A stretch of 64,000 nucleotides of DNA from Watersipora subatra (lineage: Eukaryota; Bryozoa; Gymnolaemata; Cheilostomatida; Watersiporidae). Position numbers and translations under genes: made by a program. The stretch lies in contig NC_088708.1 of assembly GCF_963576615.1 (NCBI RefSeq), forward strand, positions 44,689,196-44,753,195, read 5' to 3'. Shown here in pieces: positions 46,028 to 57,800 of the stretch. How positions within the stretch are numbered: the stretch's first letter is position 1; the number at the start of each line of letters is the position of its first letter. Below the pieces are notes generated by a model. It was not told the DNA's origin and did not search any database. It worked only from the letters and a program-made list of their open reading frames with translations.

Positions 46028-49000
46028 ATGAATGATCTGTATCAGAAACGTCTCATCCTTCGAATGGGAGAGTTTCACACTTGCATGGCTTTCATGGGAG
46101 CAATTAGTAAGATGTTCAAACTTTCGGGCTTAGAGGATGTGCTCATCGAGGCAGACATAGTTGCTCAACGATCTATGCCCAGTGTACTAAATGGACACAA
46201 CTACAATCGCTTCATTGGTGCCCACAAAGTCATGTACGAGAGTCTATCATGGCTACTTCTACAAAGCTTTAGTGGAACCTTAGATGAGCTGTCCGCACAG
46301 ACATACAGAGATCTAGCTGAGTTAGTGATCAACGAAAACCATCGAGCTTTCTGTCCTCCCCAATTACTTAAAGTTTATGAACTGTTTAAAAACTATGTTA
46401 CCACCAAAAGCCAAAAATGTCCCATGTTTGCCTACTGGTATACATACATTCAAGCAGTTCAGTTACTCTTGATGTTTGTTAGAGCTACTCGTGAATCAGA
46501 CTGAGATGCACATGTGCAAGCTTTCAGATTGATGTTACCATTCTTCTTCTCACTTGATTGACCAAACTATGCAAGGTTGGTACATGTACATGTACCTGTC
46601 AATTGGAGCTCTAGTTATGATTACAACAGAAGATATATAAGTTTTCATTTGACTAATCCCTCACTTTTGGCTCATATTTTTTATCGTTTTATCATTCAGC
46701 AGGCAGAAACTATGATAACTAGAACCCAGTTGAAACAAAGTGTTCCAGCAATTTCATTCGATAGCTACAAAATATGAGATCTATATTACTCCTTTTTTGG
46801 TTTTCTTATAGATATGGGACAGCATACTGGCATGAAATGGTGCAACTTCCTGCAACTAATCTTGAGATATACCAGGCACTCTGTGAGACTGGGTCTTGGA
46901 CACTCCAGCGTAGTGGCCGTCTGGCTTTCAGCAGCATATCTGCTGACCAGGGCATTGAGCAGACAGTGAATAGAGATACGAAGACTACTGGTGGCTTGAA
47001 GGGAGTGACTCTAAAAAAGGGTATCACTATAAGGTAAAATTATGTTAATGTTATGACATGCCTGAAGGAAACATAGAAGTGTTGGTAGTTGTCTGTTCAC
47101 ATGCAGTATTTTTACCTGAGCTTCTTAGTTTCTTAATGTAAGCAGATGTATGTACACAGTTCAAACAGTAGATAAATTGAAAGCAAGGACTCATAGTTTG
47201 TGAGAAATTTATATTGTGCTCCTATGTAGCCATTATGATAAATATGTTCCTGTCTTAAATCATTTAGATGCAATGCAGCGATGGTATCAAACTCAGTCAG
47301 AAAGGGCTACCATTTCCGGTGAATGTGAACAGATGGGGAACATGCAAACTTCAGGAACTGTTCATTCAGAGCTCACAGAGCAGAGGTAAACTTCACATAA
47401 GCAAATTACACTCCTTTGAGATTCGCTACCTGACAAAGATTGATATGTGGTGTTGCATGTTTGCAAATGATCGAAATCGCATACATTAACAACTCTCTGA
47501 TGCCACATCACACCAACAAGCGTCAGGTTTCTACACCCATGAAAAGCTCAAGAGCCTAATTTGTATTGCAAACATAAATTTGATTTTTAATCTTATGAAA
47601 TAATCTGCCTTTGAATCTTCATTGAGCCAATTTAGAAAGAAAAAAATTGAAATTATATCTTGGGTGAATAATTTCATTATTATTTTTTTACCCGGATGGA
47701 GAAAGATGAATCTGACGTACAGAAAGTGATCACTACTATCAAGGCATTCATCAATCCTTTTAAGCATGAGGGCAAGGATCTTATCAGTTTTATGTCTGGC
47801 TGTATCGCCCCTGCTAAAGTTTTGAAAGATCTCCTGAGTGTCCAGACTGTGGGTGAGACAAAATTGAAAGATTTTGTGGAACAAAGAATACAGACGGGCT
47901 CAGTGGATTTTTTCACTTCCATTAAGGCATTTAAGCTCTCTACTTTTCTTCAGCCTAACAAAAGGAAAACCTCTCAGCAAGCAAACGCTGCCATGCATGC
48001 CAGTGACAGGTCCCTGTTTGCCAGACTTCTGATAATCAGCAAATCAAGACCTATTGATCTAGAAGCAATTCTATCACATCCGCTCTCTAGTGTTTCAGTG
48101 CCACTGGCAGCTGCTGATGGATCAATGTCAAAAACCAACAAATCAACACTAATGCAAGCTCTTGAAACTGACTGCAATGACTACATTATTGAATCTTTGG
48201 ATGTTGTGGATGCAATCATAATTGATGCTAAGGCCATGATCCAGGCTCTGTCAGCCAATGCTATTCCAGCTACCTTTGGGGAAACTCGGCGAGGTGATTT
48301 TAGACCTGCTGATAGCTCGTGGGAGAAAGTACAAAGCAGCTCGAGTTGATTTTGTTATCTACAACTACTACCAGCATAGCATCAAAGGTGGTGAGAAAAG
48401 TAGAAGAGGAGACATCAAGCATCAACACTGCCTGCACATAACCAACAGCAAAGTCAATGTGCCAAAAGATTGGCGCTCCTATCTCAGGTCTAGAAAAAAC
48501 AAAGAGTCTATGCTAGAGTTTCTGGTGAGCCATTGGAGATCATTAACAAGAGACACGACACTAACATTGTATGCCACCACCAAAACCACATGTGTGAGTC
48601 TGATGTTTACACCAAACCAACAACCTATTGCTGGGGAAGTAAGATGCCTAGCCACCGATCACGAGGAGGCCGATACACGTCTTATATTACATGCAGCTCA
48701 TGCAGGTGGACCTGTGATCATAAAATCGTCAGATACGGATGTAGCTGTTATGGTAATATTCCACTGCAGGAAGGTCAAGTTTCAATGGGCCATCTTGACT
48801 GGGACCAAAGAGAAGAGAAGGTTCCTGGATGTCACTAAGATGGCAGGAAAGCTGGGTGATAATGTAGTGGATGCCCTCATCGGAGTTCACGCTTTTTCGG
48901 GCTGTGATGCTGTATCCTCATTTGCTGGCAAGGGAAAAAAATACACTACAAACTCATAAAAACAGATGCCAAGTGCCAGCAGGCCATGAATTCACTGAGA

Positions 49001-49503
49001 AAATTATTCAACACAGATGAGGTGTTCAATCTTTGTGAGGCCTATACGTGTCAACTGTATGCCAGGAAGACGGGATGGACATAAATTGGCTACGCTATAA
49101 AGTATTCATTGCCAAATCTGGTGCGAGCTCATCTCTTCCCCCATGTAAAGAATCCCTAGTAGAACACGTGAAAAGAGCGAATTATGTTGCCAGGATATGG
49201 AAGTCTGCAACTGAAGCTTCCATTGATGCACCACCACCAATAAATCATGGATGGGCTCTTGAGAATGATGAGACAGACTATTCTATCAAGTGGCATAGTG
49301 GGGTGCTTGCACCAGATAATGTGATACAATCTGTTATATGCAAATGCAAGAAAACTGGCTGTATGAGCAACAAATGTGCATGCAAAACTGCCAAGTTACC
49401 GTGTACTGAGCTCTGTGGTTGCCTTGATTGCCAGAATGCTGAAGACACAGAATCTGATGTAGATGCAAATAAGAACAGTGATCCTGAAAGTGACATGGAA
49501 TAA
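46028..49503 (+). pseudogene. Academ-like transposase, nuclease-like core and CXC cluster (broken)
   Basis: Fragments of one large protein in order: 46028-46579 (GEFHTCMAFMGAISKMFKLS; NGHNYNRFIGAH) with in-frame TGA at 46502 and 46559; 46812-47034 (YGTAYWHEMVQLP; TTGGLKG); 47268-47382 (SGECEQMGNMQTSG); 47696-48349; 48258-48950; 48952-49503. The junctions 46579/46812 and 47034/47268 have GT-AG ends, so the family had introns. Frameshifts lie at about 48281, 48945 and 49078. EEADTRLILHA and SSDTDVAVM, then HAFSGCDAVSSFAGKGKK, resemble the acidic core of XPG/PIN-type nucleases. The end has CKCKKTGCMSNKCACKTAKL, a CXC-type metal-binding cluster. This protein type is common in invertebrate repeats; the name Academ is my best recollection. 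Confidence 0.65.
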
Positions 49504-49700
49504 CTCAATATGATACCAGTATTCATCTGAAGTTATGTGAAGTTTTTTATTCATGTCAGGTACAGAGTTTCTATTGTAGGCTTGGAGATGATAATAAATT
49601 ATAACTAATAATATTATTATATAATAATAATTATAACTAATAATTATACTATAAATTGTATTTTTATTGCTATTTGGCCCTGAAAATCACATGTTCATAT
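49504..49700. other. 3' flank of Academ-like copy B
   Basis: AT-rich, with an ATAATAATTATAA microsatellite at about 49590-49650. It ends at the piggyBac left tip. Confidence 0.5.
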
Positions 49701-50209
49701 CCCTTTGAGGCCATGAGTCCCCTGAAGAGGACATTCTTTTATTAGTGATACCATTGAGCCTAGCAATTTGTAGGTATTAAGGTCTAATGACCTTCTCAGG
49801 GGACAATGTGTTTATTGTCTTCTCATGTTGGTACTTGCTTCACTCTCGTTTGTGAGAGGTAGAAAACATTCAAGATGGCTGCCTCCACTTCAAAGTGTGA
49901 AACTTCAAACCTTCCAGGTAAATCTATCTGTATAGTTGTTCAAGCAGTGCATCTATAATTTTAAACTACATATTCTTGTTGTTAACATGCATTTCAAAAT
50001 GTTGAACTAGTTTAAAGTTTATTTACTAGTATTAGAAGTTATTTTGCTCAAGCTTAAATCTGATGTCCTCTGCGGGGGACACTGGAGCTTAATGCTTACA
50101 AACAATTTTTAGCATACATTTTAGAAATGTAAAGTTGAAGCATTTATCAGTCACAGTTTATTTTGCTGACTTGTCAACAATGCTCATGTGTGCATTTGTC
50201 TAAGTTTTT

Positions 50210-51979
50210 ATGACAATAAAACTAATTTTTGTTGGAAATTCATCAAAAAAGCGGTATTTGTCACTAAATGGGGATGGTGATAATAATCTATTAGCCCAAC
50301 TGGATGAGTCTGATCTTGAATACTTGTCAAGCGAAGATGAGTACAACCCAGAACAAGATGTAGCTTCTCAAAACACCAGTGATGAAGATTATGATGCTGA
50401 CACAGATGATGATGTTGCCGAACCACAACCTTCTACCAAAAAAAAGGATGCGAGCAAAAAGAGAAGCTATAATTTCAAGAAAAGTGACACATTTTCCAGT
50501 AGGTTCTCCCAACATCCTGTGCTCTCTGACCCACCAGTGCTTGATAAGACATCACTGGAATCATTCAAAGCATACCTGAATGATGACACATTCAAAACAA
50601 TAGCTGATCTGACCAACCAGTATCATGCCCAGAACCATGGCAAAAGTCTTTGTACAACGATGGCAGAGATTAAGAAATTCTTTGGGATGAGCCTCATAAT
50701 GGGTTGCATCAACATGAAGAGACTGCGAATGTATTGGTCTAAAAAGACGAGGGTACCAATTATAGCAAATTCAATGTCTCGAACACGGTTTTTTAAAATC
50801 AGAAATAATCTTAAAGTAGTTGACAACTTCTCGGTAAATGAGCATGAGAAAAAAGCAGATAGACTTTGGAAAGTCCGTCCCTTGGTTGAACAGATAAGAA
50901 CTGCTTGCACACAGGTAGCTAGGGGAGACAAAGTGAGCATTGATGAGCAGATGATATTTTTCACCGGAAGATGTCCAGCTAGGCAATACGTGCCGCGAAA
51001 GCCGTCCCCAACAGGCCTCAAAAACTTTGTGCTAGCAATTCCTAGTGGCATGGTACTAGACTTCGAAATTTATCAGGGTGAAAATACATTTAAAGATTAC
51101 AAGCTTGACGATGGTTCGGGTGGGCAAGGAGTAGGAGCGGTCCTGCGGCTCACTAAAGATGTGGTTCAAGGAAGTCATGTATTCTGTGACAGATTTTTTA
51201 CTACCATACCTTTGATAGATTGCTTGGCCAAAAAGGACATATCCCTAACAGGTACTGTTAGCCTCAAGAATGTTCCAGTAACGTTCTCAGCAGATAAAGT
51301 CATGAAGAAGAAAGATAGAGGAGCCATGGAGCAATTTGTCTCTGCAAACCAGAAAGACGAGCAGATCAGCATCATAAAGTGGTTTGACAACAAGAGCATT
51401 CTTATTGCTTCTTCTTTACATGGCTTAGAACCAAGAGATGAGTGCCGGAGATGGTGCAAAAAAACTAAGTCATTTCTTACTGCGCCTCGACCAGCTGCCG
51501 TTCGAGAATACAATAAATCAATGGGAGAAGTAGACTTATGTGATCAGATGGTTTCATACCATCGGTTTACGGCACGATCAAAGCGGTGGCCGATCCGAGT
51601 TATTATGCATCTTACAGATGTAGCTGTGAACAACTGTTGGCTAGAATACAGAAGGAACAACACAGGTTCCAAAATAATGCAGCTGTATGACTACCGTTTT
51701 TTGCTAAGAGAGCAACTTATTGATGATGCTTGGGATTCCAGCAGCTCTAGTGATGATCCTGATGACACTCCACGTCAATACCGTCAAGTCGTACCTCTCC
51801 CAACACAAAAAAGTCGAGAAAAAGGTGCAAAACATTTACCTATGGCAATGAGATTAAAAAACAGTGCGCGTTGCCGAAGAGAAGATTGCAAAATCAAAAC
51901 AAGTGTGAAATGTGTGCACTGTGATGTTTTCCTCTGCACGGTGCCGGACAGAAACTGTTTTCTGGACTTTCATAATTAA
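50210..51979 (+). CDS. piggyBac transposase, 589 residues, open and with catalytic aspartates
   Basis: Catalyses cut-and-paste transposition at TTAA sites in this family. Layout: an acidic N-terminus (LDESDLEYLSSEDEYNP); the conserved core from about 95; SIDEQM with D245; SGMVLDFEIYQGEN; VFCDRFFTT with D327; GEVDLCDQMVSYHRFTARSK with D442 and D445; and a C-terminal cysteine-rich zinc-binding end with CVHCDVFLC. The three aspartates of the catalytic triad are in their expected motifs. Length is normal for the family. The frame has no stop or shift, unlike every other element in the window. The first ATG is 50210. A short upstream exon from ATG 49874 (MAASTSKCETSNLP, then GTAAAT) is possible but not supported by a clear acceptor. 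Confidence 0.93.
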   Translation: MTIKLIFVGNSSKKRYLSLNGDGDNNLLAQLDESDLEYLSSEDEYNPEQDVASQNTSDEDYDADTDDDVAEPQPSTKKKDASKKRSYNFKKSDTFSSRFSQHPVLSDPPVLDKTSLESFKAYLNDDTFKTIADLTNQYHAQNHGKSLCTTMAEIKKFFGMSLIMGCINMKRLRMYWSKKTRVPIIANSMSRTRFFKIRNNLKVVDNFSVNEHEKKADRLWKVRPLVEQIRTACTQVARGDKVSIDEQMIFFTGRCPARQYVPRKPSPTGLKNFVLAIPSGMVLDFEIYQGENTFKDYKLDDGSGGQGVGAVLRLTKDVVQGSHVFCDRFFTTIPLIDCLAKKDISLTGTVSLKNVPVTFSADKVMKKKDRGAMEQFVSANQKDEQISIIKWFDNKSILIASSLHGLEPRDECRRWCKKTKSFLTAPRPAAVREYNKSMGEVDLCDQMVSYHRFTARSKRWPIRVIMHLTDVAVNNCWLEYRRNNTGSKIMQLYDYRFLLREQLIDDAWDSSSSSDDPDDTPRQYRQVVPLPTQKSREKGAKHLPMAMRLKNSARCRREDCKIKTSVKCVHCDVFLCTVPDRNCFLDFHN

Positions 51980-54166
51980 ATGGCACTTGGACTTTGCAGG
52001 AATTTCACTCCTAGTGTCAAGGGAGAAATTTTAAGTATAGTTTAATTTATTATATTTATTTAAAATTTATAATAATAATGAATATAATAAGTAGGCTAAT
52101 AATAATAATTTGATATTTAAATAATAATATGAAATGTACTGTTTTTGTGAGTTTCCTTTGAGTGAAATACTACAATGGTTCTATGGTTCTATGTGTAATG
52201 GTTAGCCTCTGGACCTTGAGTTCAATTTCTCCCAAGACAAATTTTGACCGCAGACAAAGTGGCACTTCTGCCCCAGAAAATCAGACCGTTGCTATAAAGC
52301 AAAATTGAAATACCAACTCAATCAATGGAGATGGGCACTACTATAGTTATCCTTGCAATTTGTTTTGACAGTAAGGCGTTGCTGTATCGATGAGCCCAAG
52401 TATCAAGTATTATTGAGATTATAAGGCCTACTATCTCTTGTAGGCAACTATCTGCAGGTAATTATCTTATACTTGACAATAACACGCCAGTGGTTTGTTT
52501 CTAAGCGTCTGCGAACTCTATTTTTCTCCAAAGGTCAAAATAACAATTATTCTGTCAAGACTTACTAGCTCAAGCAAAAATAACAATATGCTTAGCCCTA
52601 TTTGTTATGGCCTTACTAGGTTAAATGAGTATGTATCTGTTAGGCGTGTAGCAGTAGCTCTTACTGTAAACAGGGGCGGCTGAGTTAACTTTCTTCTCTC
52701 AGGGCTTTATGGCTTCCTGGCTTGCCACCTCTTTTGGGTGAATCGTGTTTGTTGAGTCTATCCTCGGCGAGCTGGTTGCTGCTGGCTCCGTGGCTATCTT
52801 GGGCTTATGTTAATCCTCCTATCTTGGCTCTTCCTTGCAGCGCCCCTTTGCCGTCTGGCTCGCTGCCAGCTTCTCCTCTCTTCCCTTGATTTTGCCCCTT
52901 TTTTATACTTGTCCTTGAGCCATTGTCGAATGTCATTGGTTGGTTGCGTTTTACTTGCGGTCTTTGCGTAAGCTTTTGTGTAATTTCTATTTCAGATTCC
53001 TTGCGGTGAGCTAAAATTCCTTACTGTGGTTGGGATTCCATGACGACAAGCGAATGAGAAGTGAAAAATATTCTAAGTCCGGTAACAAATTGTACAAAAC
53101 TGGCCATAATTCAAAAACTAACAATGGCAGCATTATAAAATTAATTTTACAGTAATCCTCGTTCTAAGACGCTATTAGCTAGCTAATTTATATGAAGCAA
53201 GAGAAACTATTATAATATTATGCCATTCTTTGTACAACCATTTCGTCAATATTTTCTCATAAAATACAATATCTGAGTTAATGAATAATTATGCTATATT
53301 TTTCTACTGCTCTACAATACAACATTTTCTAGACTATAATGATGTTATAAGCTATAACTAAATATACTAAATAAAGTGTTGTAAATGATTCTTTCACTGA
53401 TGGCTGGTTGCTGATCTGGTGCACGCCGGCTGCTTCTTCGCTGCAACAAGTCATAAATTTGGCTGGCTCCTGTAATATTGGCGATATACCTCCATTTTTG
53501 CCTGATACTCTGTAGAGTTGTTTGCTTTGCTGAATATCCATTAATAATTGTTGTAACCAGTTAGTCTCTTTCATATTAAGTGATGTTGATCAATAATAAT
53601 CGTGATTTAGTAACAATTTTATGCTGTTTTTCATTCATTAAGCTTTTCATTATAATGATCAGACAACTCCCAATCGAAATGATGTCCCATATATTCACAT
53701 TGCATCAGCTGTGATAGTTGGACAACTCCCATGCTTGATATTTTCAGCAGCATAGCAATTGCCACATATTTCATGTCTGCTTATTGATGCATCACAGTGC
53801 TTGCTGCAATGTTTTGCAGCAGTTGTGGTATTAGGTGATCTCACAATTTATTATTTCTTTTGACTTTTGGTCATCTATTGCTTCAAACCCTGACACTAGT
53901 CTTATAAGCTGTGCGCATGCTTTATAGTAGAGTGCCAGTACTATTGTACAAAATACAATTGTCATAATTACTTGCTCAACCTATTTTATTATCAAGTACA
54001 TGTCAAAATTTTGCAGATACCCAAGTCCAGCGTCCCCTGGGAGGGATGTTTTATAATGTTTCAAATAAAATAAATAAAACAAAATTGACAAAATATTTGT
54101 TCTAAGTGCTACTTAGACACTGCATACACCAAGTTTCATCATTGCAGCACAATTAAGTTGTCCTCG
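51980..54166. other. Right part of the piggyBac element, possible nested insertion
   Basis: 52690-52990 is much richer in G+C than its surroundings. On the minus strand it has AAGTATAAAAAAGGGGC, a TATA-like site upstream of GC-rich sequence, so an LTR or promoter of a minus-strand element is possible. A minus frame at 53574-53329 (MKETNWLQQLLMDIQQSKQL) has no recognised domain. Neither is strong enough for a firm call. Confidence 0.35.
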
Positions 54167-54823
54167 GGCCTCAAAGGGATTTATTAGGGGAGACAATTAC
54201 CGATTTATGTACAAATTCGGGTTTACAAAGAAATGGGAATCACATTCAGAGTCACTCATCAGATTTGAAATCTACATACTTGAATTAGTATAAATTGAAA
54301 GAATCTTCTATCTGAAAGGAGGTGCTCATGAAATAAAAAAACTAAGCACTTTTTTATATCTTGGCTGATAGCCTAATAGTATATATAAAATTTTGCAAAT
54401 TCGGGCAAAAATCTCATGCATTTTCATTTTTTTTTGGGTTATTGCGTGAGTCTCACGCCCAATGCGTGAGAGTTGTCAGGTATGTTTCTAGAGCTCTTTT
54501 GCCAGCTCGGCCCACATACTAGTACTACCCGCATTTCGCGATTTTTAGTCTGCATCGATATTTCCGCCTCCGAAATTAAAAGAGCTTTCACGACCTTCCC
54601 AAGCCGCAATGTTAGTTTCGAATTTAGATAACAAGTACGTGAGTGAGGGCATTCGTGCTAAATGAAGCGATAACAGTCTTTAATCAAGCCGATCTTTTAT
54701 TGAATTTAGGCTATAAGAAATGAAGTTTATATTCAGATGTAAAGTTCAAAATCAGACGATTCGACCAATATTATTTTACATAACTTCAAACACTAATTCC
54801 AACAGAACAAGTATTTGACTGGC

Positions 54824-54892
54824 ATGGCGGCTTTATTGCAGTTCTCAGGTGGTCCTGAGTTATATCATCGCTACAAGCACGGTTCATCTACC
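54824..54892 (+). CDS. ABHD16A: ABHD16A exon 1 (start)
   Basis: MAALLQFSGGPELYHRYKHG plus three residues, ending at a GTAAGT donor in phase 0. The family begins with a similar MA-LL...GP-LY-Y pattern, which supports this ATG. No TATA box is evident just upstream. Confidence 0.88.
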
Positions 54893-57800
54893 GTAAGTTA
54901 CGAAATTGAAGTTCTTTGAAAAACGAAATAATGTGGCGTGTGACTTTGTAACATTTCTACGAAGCAAGCTTGATTTGTGGCGATGTTTAATCAAAATATG
55001 TTCTATTAAATTATTAGTATCACGTTGTGTAACAAACCCATTTTATTGTTGCCAAGAAACTATTAAGGCTTTTACGTTCTTGTGTTAATCTACTACCTGT
55101 TTGTTGCCGTAGATTATGTAATGTAACATAAACACTTTTTGATTGTGCTGCTGGCATGAAGTTTACTACTTTCCTTTATTTATTAGGGTATCCCATATGC
55201 GGAGAACAAGATTGAAGCTTATTCTTCTCGCACTATCAACTGTGTAAGTTCTATACTGTTACGTAAATTAGGAATTTATACTTTGCCTATCTGTTACCCT
55301 TCGCCAAACACCTGGCTCAGTAGTAGCAGATTTATCAGGCAAGCAAAGGCTTATGCCTTTATTTCTGTTTATACAGATTGTAAATGAACAAACTTAAAAT
55401 GGTATTTCTGAAATTTTACATTAGTATTTCTGTAATACTGCTGTAAGTTAGCTTACATCATGTACAGATATCTCAGTTTAAGTAGTATTGTTGTGTTTCC
55501 TTAGTGTTGCCAAAACTTTCGATATTCAATTTTGTTGTAAATTTAACATAGTTTTTCTCTTGCAGCTCCGTGCCAGTTGGAATATGTGCTTCTATTTATC
55601 TCCAATAATCACGATCTTGCTCTACAGAAGGGGCATGCTCACAAGTGCTGATGGGCTTCCGTACATGGCTAAGGTTGTGAGTGTAGCCTTAGGAGTCTAC
55701 TATTTAGCTCATTTAACCCGAGGTATGATATATCCTTTGTATAGATAAAAATCCTCATCTCATGGCTGTTTATAGATTAAGTAGTTCAAATTGCCTGGAG
55801 AGTTCAACATTATGATCAACTATCTTTTTGGTTAAAACACATGCATAAAAAACTTCAATGTGCTGGCAACGATCAAAGAATTTTCGTTTTGTAATAAAAT
55901 ATGTCGGTCTAAGATATATGTAATCAGGGAAACTACATACAGCTTTAACTCTTTCGCTACCGTAAGCCGATGTATCTGCTTACGGTCTGTATTGTATTAT
56001 CGCGAAAGCCGATGTATCGGCTTTCGCGATAATACAATACAGACCGTAAGCTGATGTATTAGCTTATTAATAGGGTATTACTTTTCTCTTTATTACAAAG
56101 GCTATACATTAGCTAGACCAATCAAATTTTATCTCCAACGAAACAACCTTGTTGCCAATCACGTGCAACCAATCAAAAATATTTTTGCTAAGCAATTCCA
56201 TTTCTAATTATTTTTTCAAAACGGGAAAACCAGATCGCAATCGTTATGGTAATAAGAAGTTCCCCGCATTCATTCGGTGCAAAGGAAGCGTCAGAAATTT
56301 TGCGGGGGTGAGGTTCACTAAACAATTTTATACGTTTCTTGTAGAGAATTTTGTTCTGAATAAGATACATTTTACAGTAAAACAATAGCTGCTTTGGTTT
56401 TCAAGATATTGCATAAATTCTAGCGGCGTATTGATTTGTCGAAAATCCGGTTGGATGAATTTGGTGAGAATAACGATTTTATTGTAGTAGTGAAAGAGTT
56501 ATGATGGACTTCACTATTTCTATGAGTATCATCTTGTGTTGTGAGAATAAGCATGAGTAGAGCAGGTTTAATGAATTTGACATAATTTGATAAACACTGT
56601 TAGAGATTTAATGGTTGGTAAGGAATGATGGCTGTTTTATGTGTTATTCGACTAGCTGTATGTAGCTAACTGGTCTCATTTTTTCACAGCACAGCCATAA
56701 TGCTTGTCTTCCTATCTTCTACTAATCTTAAGTTACGTTTTAGACTTTTAGTTGTTTTCAGGTATTGGTAATCTTTGAAAGTTGAACTGCTCCTAGTGAT
56801 ATGTTTATGATTTAAATTTAGAATGTATTAAATGTGGTAAGCATTTGCCTGAAAACACAGGCAAATGCTTACTACTAAATTGTTAAAGATGAACTTAGGC
56901 AAAACTAGTAGATTTTATCATAAAGTATCAGTATTTTGTATCATTTGAGATTGTTTTTATGTTTGAGGTGATCTGACTGCCAGGATGTTTTGAGATTAAA
57001 ATCGTCAAAACTTGAGCGCGTTCAAAATGCTCGGAAGACAAATACGTGCATAATGATGCCACTTGTTGTTATCGCTGCGCTAGTTGATATCGGTTATTGT
57101 GTTCAAGTTGAACCCTTACACGTCTCTATTCTGTCAGTTTTTTGTAACTGCAGATGTCATAATCGTACTTTTGCTTGATCTGAGCATTTTAACTGCGATC
57201 AAGTTTTGTCGATTTTAGTCTTCAAACATCCTGGCAGTCAGATCGCCTCAAACATAAAAACAATCTCAAAGGATAGAAAAATACGGATACTTTCTGATAG
57301 GATCAACTAAATTTTTGTGCAAGTCCATCTTTAAATGCGAGCAGTTTAAATGAATTGTGGCTGTTGTAAGTCAGTATAGATGAACAAAATTTTTCTAGAT
57401 TTATAGTAATGTGCTCACAATCATGTTTCTGAAGCATTAATGAGCATGTATAAACAGTTATTTCCAGTTATTTGTATTGCCTGGCAACAATTGACCTATT
57501 TCACATTGAGTTGAGGTAGGTGTTTTCAGGATCGCTATAGCAATTTCATTGTCTAAAAATTAAGTGGTTTTGCTGTCGACATGTGTAATTCATGGTCGAG
57601 TGTCAACTACCATTATTCTTGCTTTTTTATCACGACTCTACACTTCTGTTTAGGTGTAGGAAGGATGTCCAACTCATCATACAAGCGCTTTGCTGCAGAA
57701 TTACGACAAGTACAAAATGGTAGCTTGCCAAGATCGACTTTAGCGAAGTATGACTTCACATTCACTCATTGGCCGGTTCGGTATTCGCTAAAGAACAAAA

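Larger units (their letters stand above)
49701..54178 (+). mobile_element. piggyBac-type DNA transposon
   Basis: The ends CCCTTTGAGGCC (49701-49712) and GGCCTCAAAGGG (54167-54178) are perfect 12-bp inverted repeats. Subterminal GTCCCCT/AGGGGAC words occur near 49717, 49796, 50075 and 54031. The neighbouring tetramers are not TTAA now (TTCA and TTAT are found if the tips include an extra AT), so the target duplication has decayed or the ends are shifted. The interior carries one full transposase frame. The right 2.2 kb contain a GC-rich block that may be a further insertion. Confidence 0.8.
45960..54481 (+). mobile_element. Academ-like DNA transposon, copy B, split by piggyBac
   Basis: The left end ACCTGTCAACCC (45960) with CAATGCGTGAG close by, and the right end GCGTGAGAGTTGTCAGGT (54481), are inverted. 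54230-54340 is a diverged copy of the terminal region also seen at 45600-45945, as expected for the right end of this family. The coding part (46028-49503) is followed by a piggyBac element (49701-54178). The coding part starts mid-protein directly after the left tip, so the 5' part of the gene was lost. Confidence 0.55.

Noticed and set aside
46577-46777. 66-codon frame between two Academ-like fragments
   Set aside because: It lies in what is best read as an intron (GTACAT to TTATAG) of that pseudogene.
53329-53574. 81-codon minus frame as a possible gag or transposase fragment
   Set aside because: Glutamine-rich start but no recognisable motif; too short to assign.
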